Shown: positions 33,669 through 47,289 of the stretch, one piece after another
How the letters are laid out: each line of letters begins with the position of its first letter
Numbering within the stretch: the stretch's first letter is position 1
Assembly: GCA_014529385.2 (NCBI GenBank)
Contig: CM043952.1
Span: 153,950,057 to 154,014,056, forward strand
Reading direction: 5' to 3'
DNA length: 64,000 nucleotides
DNA from: Adiantum capillus-veneris
Taxonomy: Eukaryota; Streptophyta; Polypodiopsida; Polypodiales; Pteridaceae
Translations under genes and position numbers: made by a program
The notes under the pieces: generated by a model
Database searches by the model: none
Told to the model about the DNA's origin: nothing
The model's input: only the letters and a program-made list of their open reading frames with translations

Positions 33669-35702
33669 TTAAATCACTTCATAAGGCCCTTCACTTTCAT
33701 CTTCAACCTCATTCGCAAATGCAACTAAACCAAACTCCTGGATTTCTTTGTCCATCAAAAGAAATGCAACATCAGCATCCTCATCATTGCTGGTAGTGCT
33801 ATCACTGTCCTCATCTGTCACCGTGGAAGAGTCTTCATCACTAGACTCATCCTCATCTTCATAAAGCTCCTCTAATCGTTTCCTTGTGTCCATATTATAA
33901 AGCTTCTTGGTACCTGTCTTTCCATAGAGGCTAATCGTACCATGTCGCCAATCTTGAACAGCTCCCACTGCACGTAACCATGGTCTGCCCAGTATAATAG
34001 GATATGCTCCCAACCCTGCTGGCATCACATGAAAATCAACCACTGCCTTTGCATCATATGCCTCCACTTCTAAGCTCTTTACAACACCCAAGCATTTTAC
34101 TTTTTGATGGTTTGCCAATCTGATCCGAAAACCTGACACCCTAGCCACTGTGAGACCCATCTTCTCAACGCATGAGTGTGTTATGACGCATATTTGGGCT
34201 CCGCCATCCACATAACCTTGTCCCAAATTTTTCCTTTTATGCCACACATCTACTATTGGACAAATGTCTGGTAGCTCATCCATTGCCAACACCTTTACTA
34301 AACCTCTCTCTGGCTCTTTCTCCATTGGGTTAACCATCCTCTTCCACTGTCGCTTTAGCTTAGGCACCATCTCTATAAGCTGCCCAAAAGTAACATCTGC
34401 CTTCCTGCTCGTCAGATCCTCCTTTAAGTCATAGCTTAATTGCCCATCCCCTAGTGGAAAATCTGAAACATGAAACTTTTGACGAGCTCTCCTTTTCCTC
34501 TTGGCCTTGACATCCTCGCCTTCATGGCTCTTTCCTTTCTTCTTACTAGGACCTGGGGCACTTCTTCCTTCCTTATCCTCTGTGGTCCTCTTCCCAATAG
34601 GCATCACTAATGTATCCTCTAGCTTTGATGCCTTCTCCAAGGTGACTACACTTAGCACTTTTGTCTTTCCCTTTTCCTCCTGGGTCAGTCCACTCGTTCC
34701 TTCGTCTCCCTTAATTTCGATGCCATAATCATTTGACCTAGTTAGCACCTGTCTTGGCAATGGATACATGTCTCCCCCCATCCTTGGTGGCTTATCACAT
34801 TGCGGGCTGATGTGGCCCAACTCTCCACAATTATAACATGTGGGCGTCTGCCTCCAAAACCTACCATTGCTTTGTCCAACACCATTCCTAGGTCTTTCTT
34901 CACCTCCTGGATGATTTGCAAACCGCCCTCGACCTCGATTATTTCCCACTTGACCTAGCATGTTTAGGCTGAGATTCTTCATCAAATCTACCATTTGCCT
35001 CATGTCTTGCCTTAGGCCATCATCTTGCACTGCTGTAGTGACCACTGCTGGCATAACCTGAGTAGTAACAGGAACCATTGGTTCATGATGAACCCCTGAC
35101 ATACGACCTTGTAAAGAGTCCATAGGCTGAAATTCAGACCTCATGGGCAAAGACTCCACCCCTAACTGGCTCATTTTCCTCAGCTTCCACTCTTTGTTCC
35201 TTGCTACCTCTAGTGCATCTTCATATGTCCTAGGCTTCTTTAACTCCACTCTCCAACGTATATTCTCCCAAAGACCAGCCAAGAACCTGTCCTTCTTCAT
35301 CATGTCAGGCGGGGGTACCTGTGGTGCTAAAGCCTTGCACATTCGCTCCCATGCCAATGAAAACTTACGTATGTACGCATCTACTGGCTCACCTTCCTTC
35401 TGCACCAAACCTTGTACTTCTTGCCACACTTTGTCAGGATCTTCTATCTTCACAAACTCCACTTCCAATCCATGCCTTAGATTGTCCCAACTCAATCTTA
35501 TAGGTGGATCTGCTGCACGCAACTCCTCTTCAAATGCCTTGGACCAAACTCGTGCATCACTCTTCAAACAAATTTGGAGAAGGCGTAACATTTGCGTAGG
35601 GTCATGAATCTGGTTGGTAATGTAGGCAACCTCCATCTTTTCCAAAAATTCTTCCACATCTTCATCACTTCTTCCATGAAACTCCGGATAAGAGAAAGCC
35701 AT
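33669..35702 (-). CDS. D Gag-protease
   Basis: 677 codons from the ATG at 35702 (MAFSYPEFHGRSDEDVEEF). An in-frame ATG 19 codons upstream (35759) is possible, but the Gag homology starts at MAFSYPEF. The order is a retrotransposon Gag domain (residues about 1-190), a long Met/Gly/Arg linker, the zinc knuckle CYNCGELGHISPQC, a basic KRKRRARQ patch, then the protease. The protease has YVDGGAQICVI (D-G-G at the catalytic site, as in B) and MPAGLGAYPIILGRPWLRA. It ends in a Ser/Asp-rich acidic tail and UAA, directly followed by GGG CUG AUG in the same frame as pol. Confidence 0.92.
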   Translation of the reverse strand: MAFSYPEFHGRSDEDVEEFLEKMEVAYITNQIHDPTQMLRLLQICLKSDARVWSKAFEEELRAADPPIRLSWDNLRHGLEVEFVKIEDPDKVWQEVQGLVQKEGEPVDAYIRKFSLAWERMCKALAPQVPPPDMMKKDRFLAGLWENIRWRVELKKPRTYEDALEVARNKEWKLRKMSQLGVESLPMRSEFQPMDSLQGRMSGVHHEPMVPVTTQVMPAVVTTAVQDDGLRQDMRQMVDLMKNLSLNMLGQVGNNRGRGRFANHPGGEERPRNGVGQSNGRFWRQTPTCYNCGELGHISPQCDKPPRMGGDMYPLPRQVLTRSNDYGIEIKGDEGTSGLTQEEKGKTKVLSVVTLEKASKLEDTLVMPIGKRTTEDKEGRSAPGPSKKKGKSHEGEDVKAKRKRRARQKFHVSDFPLGDGQLSYDLKEDLTSRKADVTFGQLIEMVPKLKRQWKRMVNPMEKEPERGLVKVLAMDELPDICPIVDVWHKRKNLGQGYVDGGAQICVITHSCVEKMGLTVARVSGFRIRLANHQKVKCLGVVKSLEVEAYDAKAVVDFHVMPAGLGAYPIILGRPWLRAVGAVQDWRHGTISLYGKTGTKKLYNMDTRKRLEELYEDEDESSDEDSSTVTDEDSDSTTSNDEDADVAFLLMDKEIQEFGLVAFANEVEDESEGPYEVI

Positions 35703-36775
35703 GGCCACCCAAATTATGATGCTTTGAGAACCCTTTCGAACACACGTGCAAGAACCCAAAACTTTTCACTACCCAATCCCTAGAAACTTCAATGGAGCTC
35801 AGCTTTAGATAAGGACAAACACATGCACATCAAATGAGTTTTCGTAGTTGATCATTGGAATTACAACAGGAAAAGGACATTCCAGGATCTCTCTCAATCT
35901 TCTTGGCCCAAACATAAAGACTATGCGCTGCTGGAAAAAGATCTTCCTGGACACATGAACATTAATCTGAATTCTTTGAGTTAAATGAAAAGGAGTGAAC
36001 TGAGGGCCATTTTGATCATCCATTAAAGCCAACCATGAAGCTCCCAAGAAGGCACACCTGACTCAACCTCTGATTTTGCCAAAATTTCAGCAGCATAACA
36101 TCATAAATGGCTCAAAATACCAAAAAACCAGCCATCATAACTTGGGAAAATTTCGACAGAGTTTCCCCAGAAGTAGAGCAGTAGGAACCCAAAATATAGA
36201 CTGTCTATGTATGCATAAACTGTCAACAATAGAACCCGAGCATCAAGTAGGAATCACTAGTACATAGCCTATGGCGAGGTCACAAAAAGGGTGCTCCAGC
36301 TACCTGTATCACCGAAAGGATCTCCACATTTGAGAATCCCCCAGCTCAATAAAAACCTTACGCTATCGACCCTCACACGAAGGCTAATGCAAATCGCATA
36401 TAGTCAAGTTTAAGAAATGACTATCTTCCAGACCAAGTCTCAGAAATGGCTGGGACTGCCAAATACAACCAAGTATGGCTCCACAAATGCGTACAATGGC
36501 AGTTTCCACAAGTAACGTACAATTCAACAGACAATGCGCTCAAATAGGCGCCAAGTGATGCATTCCCACAACAATTGCAAGTGACATCACTGCTAGTATA
36601 TCACTGTACTCCAGCTACTTGTACCTGTGTGAATCACCTGTACCTGTACCTGTACCTGTGACCGTAACCTGTAACCTGTAATCTGCAACCTGCAACCTGT
36701 AACCCCGAATCTCGAAGCTTGAAGCTCGACGCAGAAGGTACTCGAAGAAGATCCTCCGTGGGGGCACCAAAAGAA
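35703..36775 (-). other. D leader with primer site and hexamer repeats
   Basis: No gene. Next to the 5' LTR the minus strand reads TTCTTT then TGGTGCCCCCACGGAGG (about 36751-36767), the likely primer-binding site; I cannot name its tRNA. A run of ACCTGT/AACCTGT hexamer-like units (plus strand, about 36635-36702) lies beside it. The remainder up to the Gag start shows nothing recognisable. Confidence 0.65.
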
Positions 36776-37914
36776 TGTGAGCGGGATGAAAACACACACA
36801 GCGCCTCTATAACGACCCCACACACACTCTTGGGAAGATACACACACACACTATGGGGCACCACTCGGCTTACACAACACACCTGGCCGAGACAGGGAAC
36901 ACACCTCTGGAGTGAGAGGAGAGAGACTATCCACTTGCCCACTCCACACAGACACACACACACACACACCCAAAAAACTCAGCTCAAAAGAGGAGAATTT
37001 CTGATGTTTAGATACAAATGAGCTTGGGCCAACACCAATGGGTCAAACAGCTCACACAATATGGGTAAAATAAGCCAGATACAATCACAAACTGGAGCAG
37101 AAACTTCGCTCATAGGAGAAACTTACACAGAAAAACAGCAGGAAAAGAGTGAGGAATTTGGCAAAATGGACAGCGCCATCGCGTTCGGAACGGCCCAAAA
37201 CCCCAGTCTACAATGTCAAAGTGCTCAAATCCGACCTCGGATGAGCAGTTTACGGCCAAAACAGGCTCCAAAATGAGCAAAAACACAGCTGCGGCTGTTC
37301 CTCCTCTCTTCTCCACGTTTTTTCTGGTCTTTTCTCAGTTTTTTCAGTTCCCACACTTAGCTTTATTAGTTGGGCACCCTTGGCCTTTTAGATGACCTCA
37401 AACGGACCCCGAACAGGCCAAAAACTGACCTCGCAGTGCATAGTTGTCACCTTTTTGCATCATTCGCACACCTGGCACTCAACTTTTTTCCACTAATGCA
37501 TCTTGCCACCATGTGAAGTGGCCCCAAAAAGTGGTCCTAATGATGACCTTTCTGCATAACTCTCACAAGAAAACACCCACGTTGTGTTCGTCCTCATCCG
37601 CGTGCAAATATTGACCTCGTTCGCCCTCCTAACGCCACTAGATGCCATCTGACGCACCTGCTGACCTCACGTCGTCGGCCCGCGGATAGCTTCCTCGAGA
37701 AGTTTTACGCGCTATAAACTCCTCATTATTGTAGAAAATACATACTGGTACTGGTGATAGTGAAAATCGATGAACTATGTACATGCTGTCCTACTTGTAC
37801 ACATGTGGGCCCCACGTAACCACCTGGCTAAGGAAAATGGGCAATTCTTTATTTGATGCACCATGCATGTGTATGTACATATGCGCAATCCCTTGCTCCA
37901 AAAAACTCCTGACA
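36776..37914 (-). repeat. D 5' LTR (right on plus strand)
   Basis: 1139 bp; it differs from the other D LTR by only a small number of visible substitutions and indels. Followed by the target duplication CCGT at 37915-37918. Confidence 0.95.
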
Positions 37915-38247
37915 CCGTCACACTCCATTCTTTGCTAATTATGGTCAACATCCCAAACAGGATATCCACAGACACTATCAAGTCAAGAATCCAACTGCTA
38001 TTTATCTTACACAACAATTATCTGCAATTCACAAAGAACTTACAATTCATATCAAAGAAGCTCAATCCAAGTATAAAGCAAGTGCAGATCTCCATCGCAT
38101 GCAGCATCCAAAATACAAAGAAGGGGATAAAGTGTGGCTCCTCCGACGTGATCTGCGTTCATCTCCTCCCTGTCAAAAGCTTGATTATCGAAGGCTTGGC
38201 CCGTTTAAAATTATCCGTCAAGTCAATCCAGTCACCTATCAACTCTG
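37915..38247 (+). pseudogene. E integrase, C-terminal part
   Basis: Continues the integrase cut at 29181: TPFFANYGQHP, then an LQ..L..I.-rich helix region, KYKEGDKVWLLRRDL, LDYRRLGPFKIIRQVNP (GPY/F-type) and a stop near 38247. Frame changes are present between 37919 and 38264. Confidence 0.85.
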
Positions 38248-38248
38248 A

Positions 38249-38596
38249 TTGCCCTCATCCATGAAAATCCATCCGGTCTTTCATGTCTCAGTCCTAGAAC
38301 CTTGTCACACATCTAAGATCCCAGGAAGAGCCCTACAACCACCTCCTCCGGTTGAGATTCAAAGACATGACGAATATGAGGTCGAGAAAGTCCTAGATTC
38401 TCAAGTTTCGCATGGCAGGTTACAATACTTGGTGCATTGGAAAGGCTATGATGTTAGTGAACGAACCTGGGAACCAGCACACAATCTACAACATGCATCT
38501 CTCAAATTCCAAGAGTTCCATCAACAACATCCATGGAATCCCAACTCAAGGAACACCACTGCTCCTCCTGGAACTCGTCGCTAGAGGAGGGGGTAA
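38249..38596 (+). pseudogene. E chromodomain and polypurine tract
   Basis: The end of the polyprotein, in its own frame 38249-38584: KIHPVFHVSVLEPC, then EYEVEKVLDSQVSHGRLQYL and HWKGYDVSERTWEPAHNL, the aromatic-cage chromodomain found at the end of chromovirus integrases. It is thought to guide insertion into particular chromatin. It terminates at 38582-38584. The purine tract AGGAGGGGGTAA (38585-38596) precedes the 3' LTR. Confidence 0.9.
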
Positions 38597-39302
38597 TGTC
38601 ATGGATGCTTGAGAGTCAATCGCTGCCTGCATCATCGCCTATGTCATCGCCTACATCATCGCTAGAAGGCTCTAGAAGAATCTAGAAGGATCTAGAAGAT
38701 TCTAGAAGTTCTAAAAGTATCAAAGAGATTCTAGAAGTTTCTAGAAGCATAGAGAACATTTCGGAAGAATCTAAAAGTTTTTGGAAAGCTCTAGAAAGTT
38801 GAAGAAGGATCTAGAAGGTTCTAGAAGAACTAGAAGGATCAAGAAGTTTCTAGAAGCTTGGAGAAGATTCCGAAAGAATTTAGAAGTTTTTGGAAAGCTC
38901 TAGAAAGTTGAAGAAGGATCCAGAAGCTTTTAGAAGAACTAGAAGGATCAAGAAGGTTCTAGAAGATTCTAACCTCCTCAAGAAGAACCTAGAAAGTCCT
39001 AACCTCCTCAAACACTAGTATAAATAGGGGTCTTGGGCCACAAGCCCCTCAGTCTTGCCAACATCAGTTGTGAGGCTCCTATGAGGAAAGTCCTCTTCTA
39101 GTTCTTGTCTTATGTTCAAGTCTTGTCCTTGCAATCAAGCCTTGTCTTGTACTCAAGTCATGTAATCCAATTCTTGTATCTAGCTCTCTTAATAAAGTAT
39201 TAAGCCTTGTAATCAACATTAAGCTTATCATCAAGTCCCAAGTTCTTGTACATTGTGAGCACCTCCTCTTGCTCTCTTCTAGCACTATACGCGCTCATAA
39301 CA
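38597..39302 (+). repeat. E 3' LTR
   Basis: 706 bp, TG...CA, followed by the GGTGT duplication. It keeps the heat-shock-element array (perfect four-unit site 38729-38746) and TATAAATA (39019-39026). It differs from the 5' LTR by scattered changes. Confidence 0.96.
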
Positions 39303-39720
39303 GGTGTTTCTTATTTTGCCACATTCATAGATAATTATCCTCGCAAATTTTGGGTTTATCTTTTTAAGTACAAGGATTAAGTGCTTGATGCATTCAAAAA
39401 GTTTGTTTCATTGGTGAGTTGACTACTCCTTACATCCTCCACAAAATGGTGTTGCATAGAGGATGAATACAACAATACTAAAGAAAGTCACATCTATGTT
39501 GTCTAATGCCAATCTACCCAAAGCATTTGGGGAGGAAGCAATTGCTACAACAATTCATCTTATCAATAGGTCACCTAATTGTGTGCTTGACGAGTAGGTT
39601 CTATAGATGATTTGGTCTAAAAAGGTTCATTCTAATGAACATCTTCAAGGTTTTGGTGGTGTCTCATAGCTCACAAATTAGGGCTTAAATTCACAAACCA
39701 ACCATACGAGAGGGTAGACG
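39303..39720 (+). pseudogene. F, copia integrase (right part)
   Basis: Continues the copia integrase after E: SYFATFIDNYPRKFWVYLF (second catalytic Asp region), then a piece around NTTI and SNANLPKAFGEEA followed by IHLINRSPNCVLDE near 39520-39595. Several stops and frameshifts. The right boundary is uncertain. Confidence 0.8.
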
Positions 39721-40196
39721 TCTTTAGACTACACTATTGATGCCCAAGAGCGCCGAAATCAACCCCTTCTAAAATCCACTATCCATGTAATCAACTTATT
39801 TCCATAGAGTCAAAATATGGATTTTAGTCCATGGTTGTGTTCCTCAAATTCTAGGGATTACGTATAGTGAATTTGGTTGTGTTTTGGCATCATTTGTAAC
39901 TAGAAATGTTAGGATAAGGCTTAGATGAAAGATACTTGTCTGGGACAATTTTGTGGATTTTGGTGCATGTATGAGACAGGAGATGGATTGATGGTGTTTT
40001 CCTTGAAGTGTTACATGTATTTTAGCCTCTACGCATTGATCAGGTGATCTACACACCTCAGATTGACAAGTAGATGTTGTCAAAGGCTCTTGCTATAGCT
40101 ATTTTGGGACACGTGTCTTGAGACCACAACACCAATCATTTCCTACTACTGCCAATGATTTTAGTAGCCCAATCATGCCAATCATTGCAAAGGTGT

Positions 40197-40222
40197 GGGG
40201 GGGGGGGGGGGGGGGGGGGGGG
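40197..40222 (+). repeat. 26-base G homopolymer
   Basis: An uninterrupted run of G on the plus strand. It could fold into G-quadruplexes; its exact length is the kind of thing sequencing and assembly often get wrong. Confidence 0.85.
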
Positions 40223-40437
40223 TCATGTGTTCTAGCCTCCAAGCCTCCATTGAGCCTTTGAGCGATGCAAGATCCTCCATAATTGCCTTCATCACAAGCT
40301 CTAAGACTCAAGATCTTTACGCTTCTTCCACCATAGCTAGATGCACTCAAGAAGCTATCGATCTTATTCCTTGAGAGTTTGATTCAAGAAATTCACTCCA
40401 CCAAATCCCTGGGAGCTTCAAGCTCCATGGCTCCCAT

Positions 40438-40438
40438 C

Positions 40439-40484
<46 letters not shown>
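40438..40484 (+). repeat. (AG)n microsatellite
   Basis: About 23 AG units; (CT)n on the minus strand, between the orphan primer site and the Gag-start-like piece. Confidence 0.98.
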
Positions 40485-40485
<1 letters not shown>

Positions 40486-40501
40486 ACCACCAACCACTAT
40501 A

Positions 40502-40516
40502 GCTCTGACACCAATT
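40502..40516 (-). other. Orphan LTR end and primer-binding site (minus strand)
   Basis: On the minus strand an LTR-like end CACTCATCA (from 40516 rightward) is followed by AT and TGGTGTCAGAGC (40513-40502). This matches the common initiator-Met tRNA primer site TGGTATCAGAGC at 11 of 12 positions. So an LTR element on the minus strand once lay here, its LTR to the right and its body to the left. Confidence 0.6.
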
Positions 40517-43266
<2,750 letters not shown>

Positions 43267-44855
43267 TGTAACATCTAATGGCCTAATAACTTGTGTGTAG
43301 CGGAAATGAGCATGAACATAGCGGGCATTTCATTAGAATAGATTCCTAATGAGAATTACAAGAGTGCTTGGGTGGAGAGAGCAACAAAAAGCATAACACC
43401 TAGTTAGATAGCATCGACAATACTTTCAAAAGAGAGAAAGATTAAGCTAATGACAACAGTTGAGGACCGGATTTGCATGGAGCCGGTCCCCCCTCCAAAA
43501 GACTTTGTATTATGGTTTCTCCCATCAAGAGAGACATTGTACAATACAATTCTTTGTGTTCCTTCAAGACTAGCTAGTACAATGAAGATGAAAGCTTCAT
43601 GCACTAAGCAAACACTTAGCAAACACAACTTTAATTATCCCCGTTCTCAGACCCAAGACCTCACACACCTTCGAAGATGGTGAGAGCTAGCAGGGTATGA
43701 GAGTAGATTGAGAGGAAGGAGTATCTTACGAGAAAGATGTACATCTCCTCACATAATCACTCATATTAGCATAGCTTAGCTTAGTAATTAGCTTGGTAGA
43801 GGAGATGAGCATGCATTGAAGCTTGGCTCTTGGTTGGATTTGCATCCACATGCTAAGAGAGTGTTGATGTAGGCTTCTATCTCACAAGCTTGGAGTAGGT
43901 GATGAGTTCTCCATTAAAGCTTGGGAAGAGATAGTCTTCTCTTTCTTCACACATGAGATTGTGTGAGTGTGTGTGTGATAATGCCTTACAAAAATCGGCC
44001 CCCTCTCTCTCTTGGGCGAGCCCCCTTGCTATTTGCTCTTGCTCCAGCCTCATTGGCCCTCCCCAAGTCAAGCCAATCACAATTAAGCAGCATAAGTGAT
44101 AGCCTTTTGACATGTGTCCCCCTTTCCCCTTTTGTGAGAGCTTTAGGTAATTAAATAATTAAACTAAACTCTCATTGGACCCCTTTGCCTCCTGGCCAAT
44201 AGGAATCAGGCAAGCCATTGGGCTCCTGAATGCTCATTGGACCCCTTGGGAGACTGCCCAATAGTCTTCTAGGAGACTTAATTCTCATTGGTTTCTTTTA
44301 TTAAATGTTTTTTAAATTAATTAAACTAGATTTACTCTAGCTTAATTCTCATTGGTCCACTTCAAGGGTCATCCAATAGAAACTGGGCACACCTTGTGGG
44401 CATCTGGCCTAGGGAACTGACATGTGTCCCTCATTCCCTTTGTGTAAAGGGAGCCTCTGTGTGTGTGTGTGTGTGACTTTCTCTCTCATCCCCTAGAAGA
44501 AGGGCTCGCCCCCTCCCATGTAGGGATATGTGTTGACTTTGGAGAGCACACAAAGCATCCAATTCCCCCTAAGCTTTAACCCTTTGGACACAACCTTTGA
44601 AGTTTGGAACCTTAGCATTTTGGAAGTCTTAATGGGCTGAACCTTAGGGTCTTTTTAGCCCATTGTTGCACATGGCTCTTTTGCAAATGGCCCCCCCTTT
44701 GGATCCCTATTTTCCCTCCTTTGGATCCCTACTGTGGCCGGTCTGCTAGCTTAACCAATATTCTAGCCTTTTCTCCCCTGGCACTTCCCCACATTAAATG
44801 ATCAGTTTAATATGAGAAAATCATTTAGGAGAATTAGATATTGATTATTATGACA
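43267..44855 (-). repeat. R1 solo LTR, complete
   Basis: 1589 bp, minus-strand ends TGTCATAA...TTACA, with a perfect 5-bp target duplication AAGTG (43262-43266, 44856-44860) and no internal region, so a solo LTR left by recombination between the two LTRs of an element. Homologous to 53770-63913 (interrupted) and 7816-8339. A paralogous empty-site-like sequence (AGTAGAAGTGTGTGTG) is at 47183-47200. Confidence 0.92.
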
Positions 44856-45879
44856 AAGTGTGTGTGTGTGTGTATGAAAATCCCTTCATATATGAATCAT
44901 ACTTAGACAATCACATTAAATAATACTTTAAATAACAATACCTTAACACAAGACATCATAAAAGTGAATAAAAATTTTGTTTAAAAAATATTGTCCTATT
45001 TACATATTGCAATCTGATAGTCAATATAGCCATCTAAATTCAAACTTTGATTTTGGAGCATTACAAAATGGCATCTTGTTGTTGTATATCTATGCATCCA
45101 TCCCTGGGGATGAGCATCCACTACACCTACAAGGAGAAGGATCCAGCTGTTACATGCATCCATACAAAAAACATTCCATTAAAATTAGTTATGTTTATGT
45201 GTTTTGCAGGTGTCAGCATTGGATCCAGTTGTTATCCATGTCACACCTGTAGACCTAGTTTCTAACCTTCCCAAAAGACGGAATAAAGTGTGTCAGACAA
45301 AAAAATTATTTTATATATTTCAAGAGTGAAGCACACTCTTCATCAAACCTAGAGAGTGTTAACCATCTAAGAAAAGTATGAATTTTTATGTTTAAACAAC
45401 CATAAGTATGATTGTATTACATAGCCATAAGTAAGTTGGATATGATCTACTTTAGATAATTTTTTCTTGAATAAAAAAACATAACTAGTAGACCATGAAA
45501 TGTTATAGAGAAAAAGAAGATCATATTGTGATGTAAGTGCACCCATAACATGTGTTCCCATAATGTGTGATTAGATGGTTTATAATGATAAATGCCTAAA
45601 AACCCAAAGACTCCATATTATTGTTAATGAAAGCATAAGATTGATAGAACATAAACATGTTGTTGTCTAGCAGACTATCTCGACGACCAAAAAAGTGGTG
45701 ATGACATGGTGCACCGGAGGGGAGTACTTTGCAAAAAGAGGTGCATTTGTATGAGCGGCACCCTTGAGCAAAAGTCGTTGGTGCGATTATGATCAAGGCA
45801 TGCTTATGAAAGCAATGTCATTGTGCATTCACTGTTGAACCTCTATTATATTTTTTCCAAAGGCTTTTCAAGATTGTGT

Positions 45880-46104
45880 GTGTGTGTGTGTGTGCACGCA
45901 TGCGCAAAATAAACAATGCTTACTTGCTTGCACTACAAATGTGGATGAGATTACATGTGTGTATGTGTTGTTCTACAGAATCGTAGCATTGTGTGTGTGC
46001 ACGCACATGCGTGCGCAAAATAAACATTGTTTACCTGCTTGCACTACAAATGTGCATGAGATTACATGTGTGTATGTGTTTTTCTACAGAGTCATAGCAT
46101 TGTT
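45880..46104 (+). repeat. 111-bp tandem repeat, two copies
   Basis: TGCGCAAAATAAACA starts at 45901 and again at 46012. The copies share GCTTGCACTACAAATGTG and ATGAGATTACATGTGTGTATG with few differences. Each copy contains a short TG run and a CACGCA/TGCG segment. Confidence 0.92.
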
Positions 46105-46143
46105 CTACTCGTATACGACCTCACCTGAAAAACTTGATAGTAA

Positions 46144-46386
<243 letters not shown>

Positions 46387-46980
46387 AGGGATGGTGAGCT
46401 ACAAAAGAAATGCATGACATATGAGTCTAAGTGTGCTAGCAGCAAGTGTGAGAAAGTAGTTTTTCCTTGCCTCATTATATTATAGCATGGGTCACGGCAA
46501 CCTTCAATCTCATGACAGAGAGTAGTGTATCATCCTCATGGTCCATATTAATTGGCATCCATGTTCTTCCAGCTGTCAATAGATATGCCTTGAGGTCACA
46601 TGCAAATGGGTTATATCGTGAGTTGTGCAAGCCTTCAAGATCTTCACATGGTCTATATTAAAAGGGTATCCATATTCAATGTACGTGGAGTTTCCACTTT
46701 TCCATTTTTTTTGTAATCCTTAAGGATTTTTACTAAAGTAAAGCAAAACTAAAGGAATAGTTAAGGCATTGTTCGTATGCCTATTGGGGGTCAAAGACAA
46801 TGCTTATTAACATTCATATTAGGAAGGGTGCTAAGGGTTTTTAGTTGACAATAATCATACGTGTAGTCAATTCTTTGAGAGGAAAAAACCTTATATATGT
46901 GATATCCAATTATAGGATAAGAATTAGGGGTATTTTTTACTTAGATAAATTTATGAAACAACCACAACCAAAAGGGGAAT

Positions 46981-47054
46981 GTGGCCTTTGACTTCTTTAT
47001 CACAAAGCTAGAGTCAAATAGTTTCAATGTTTGGAAATTTCAATTGAGAGAGAA

Positions 47055-47060
<6 letters not shown>
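46981..47060 (+). pseudogene. Copia Gag N-terminal scrap
   Basis: MAFDFFITKLESNSFNVWKF followed by QLREKI resembles the start of copia Gag (K-L-x-G-x-N-F-x-x-W-K-F). It runs straight into a (TG)n(AG)n microsatellite and has no downstream continuation. It is a short piece, so the call rests on one motif. Confidence 0.45.
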
Positions 47061-47092
<32 letters not shown>

Positions 47093-47224
47093 AAAAGAGA
47101 GAGAGAGAACCACCACTCCATATGTGGGTATGCCCATGTAGATGTGTGTGTGTGTGTGTGAGTGAGTGAGTGAGAGAGAGAGAGTAGAAGTGTGTGTGTG
47201 TGTGTCTGTGTGAGAGAGAGAGAA
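47057..47224 (+). repeat. Three compound (TG)n(AG)n microsatellites
   Basis: Near 47057-47108, 47142-47184 and 47190-47224, each TG followed by AG, the second with a GTGA tetramer stretch. The third is followed by AATGCTAAAGAGAATAGGAG, the same flank as at 43176. Confidence 0.95.
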
Positions 47225-47289
47225 TGCTAAAGAGAATAGGAGCCAAACTTTGCAGCTTAAGACCACATGAATGTCTACCCACCTTAGGC

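Larger units (their letters stand above)
29182..37914 (-). mobile_element. D, Tat-type Ty3/gypsy element, nearly intact
   Basis: Two LTRs (29182-30322, 36776-37914) with minus-strand ends TGTCAGGAG...GCTCACA. The host sequence is duplicated as CCGT (29178-29181, 37915-37918), so the duplication is 4 bp, or 5 bp with one change. The interrupted E integrase frame becomes continuous once D is removed. It has two long frames on the minus strand, Gag-protease and pol, without internal damage. It has a second, archaeal-type RNase H, the hallmark of Tat-lineage elements. The near-identical LTRs and open frames make it the youngest-looking insertion in the window. Confidence 0.95.
24603..39302 (+). 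mobile_element. E, chromovirus-type Ty3/gypsy element (defective)
   Basis: LTRs at 24603-25288 and 38597-39302 (TGTCATGGATGC...CATAACA), flanked by a perfect GGTGT duplication (24598-24602, 39303-39307). Gag, protease, RT, RNase H and integrase are followed by a chromodomain, which places it among chromoviruses. It is interrupted in integrase by D (29182-37914). Without D it is about 6 kb. Stops and frameshifts occur in Gag, protease, RT and integrase. It sits inside the copia integrase fragment F. Confidence 0.96.
39721..40501 (+). other. Unassigned sequence, probable leader of a minus-strand LTR element
   Basis: No intact gene. On the minus strand, sequence after the primer site at 40502-40513 contains a short Gag-start-like piece (VMKAIMEDLASLKGSMEAWR, about 40232-40300), interrupted upstream by stops and downstream by a poly-G run. 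The part at 39730-40100 shows nothing recognisable. Confidence 0.4.

Noticed and set aside
30351-35702. Plus-strand ORFs antisense to D (for example 32345-32737, 35143-35607)
   Set aside because: Shadows of the intact minus-strand frames; no domains.
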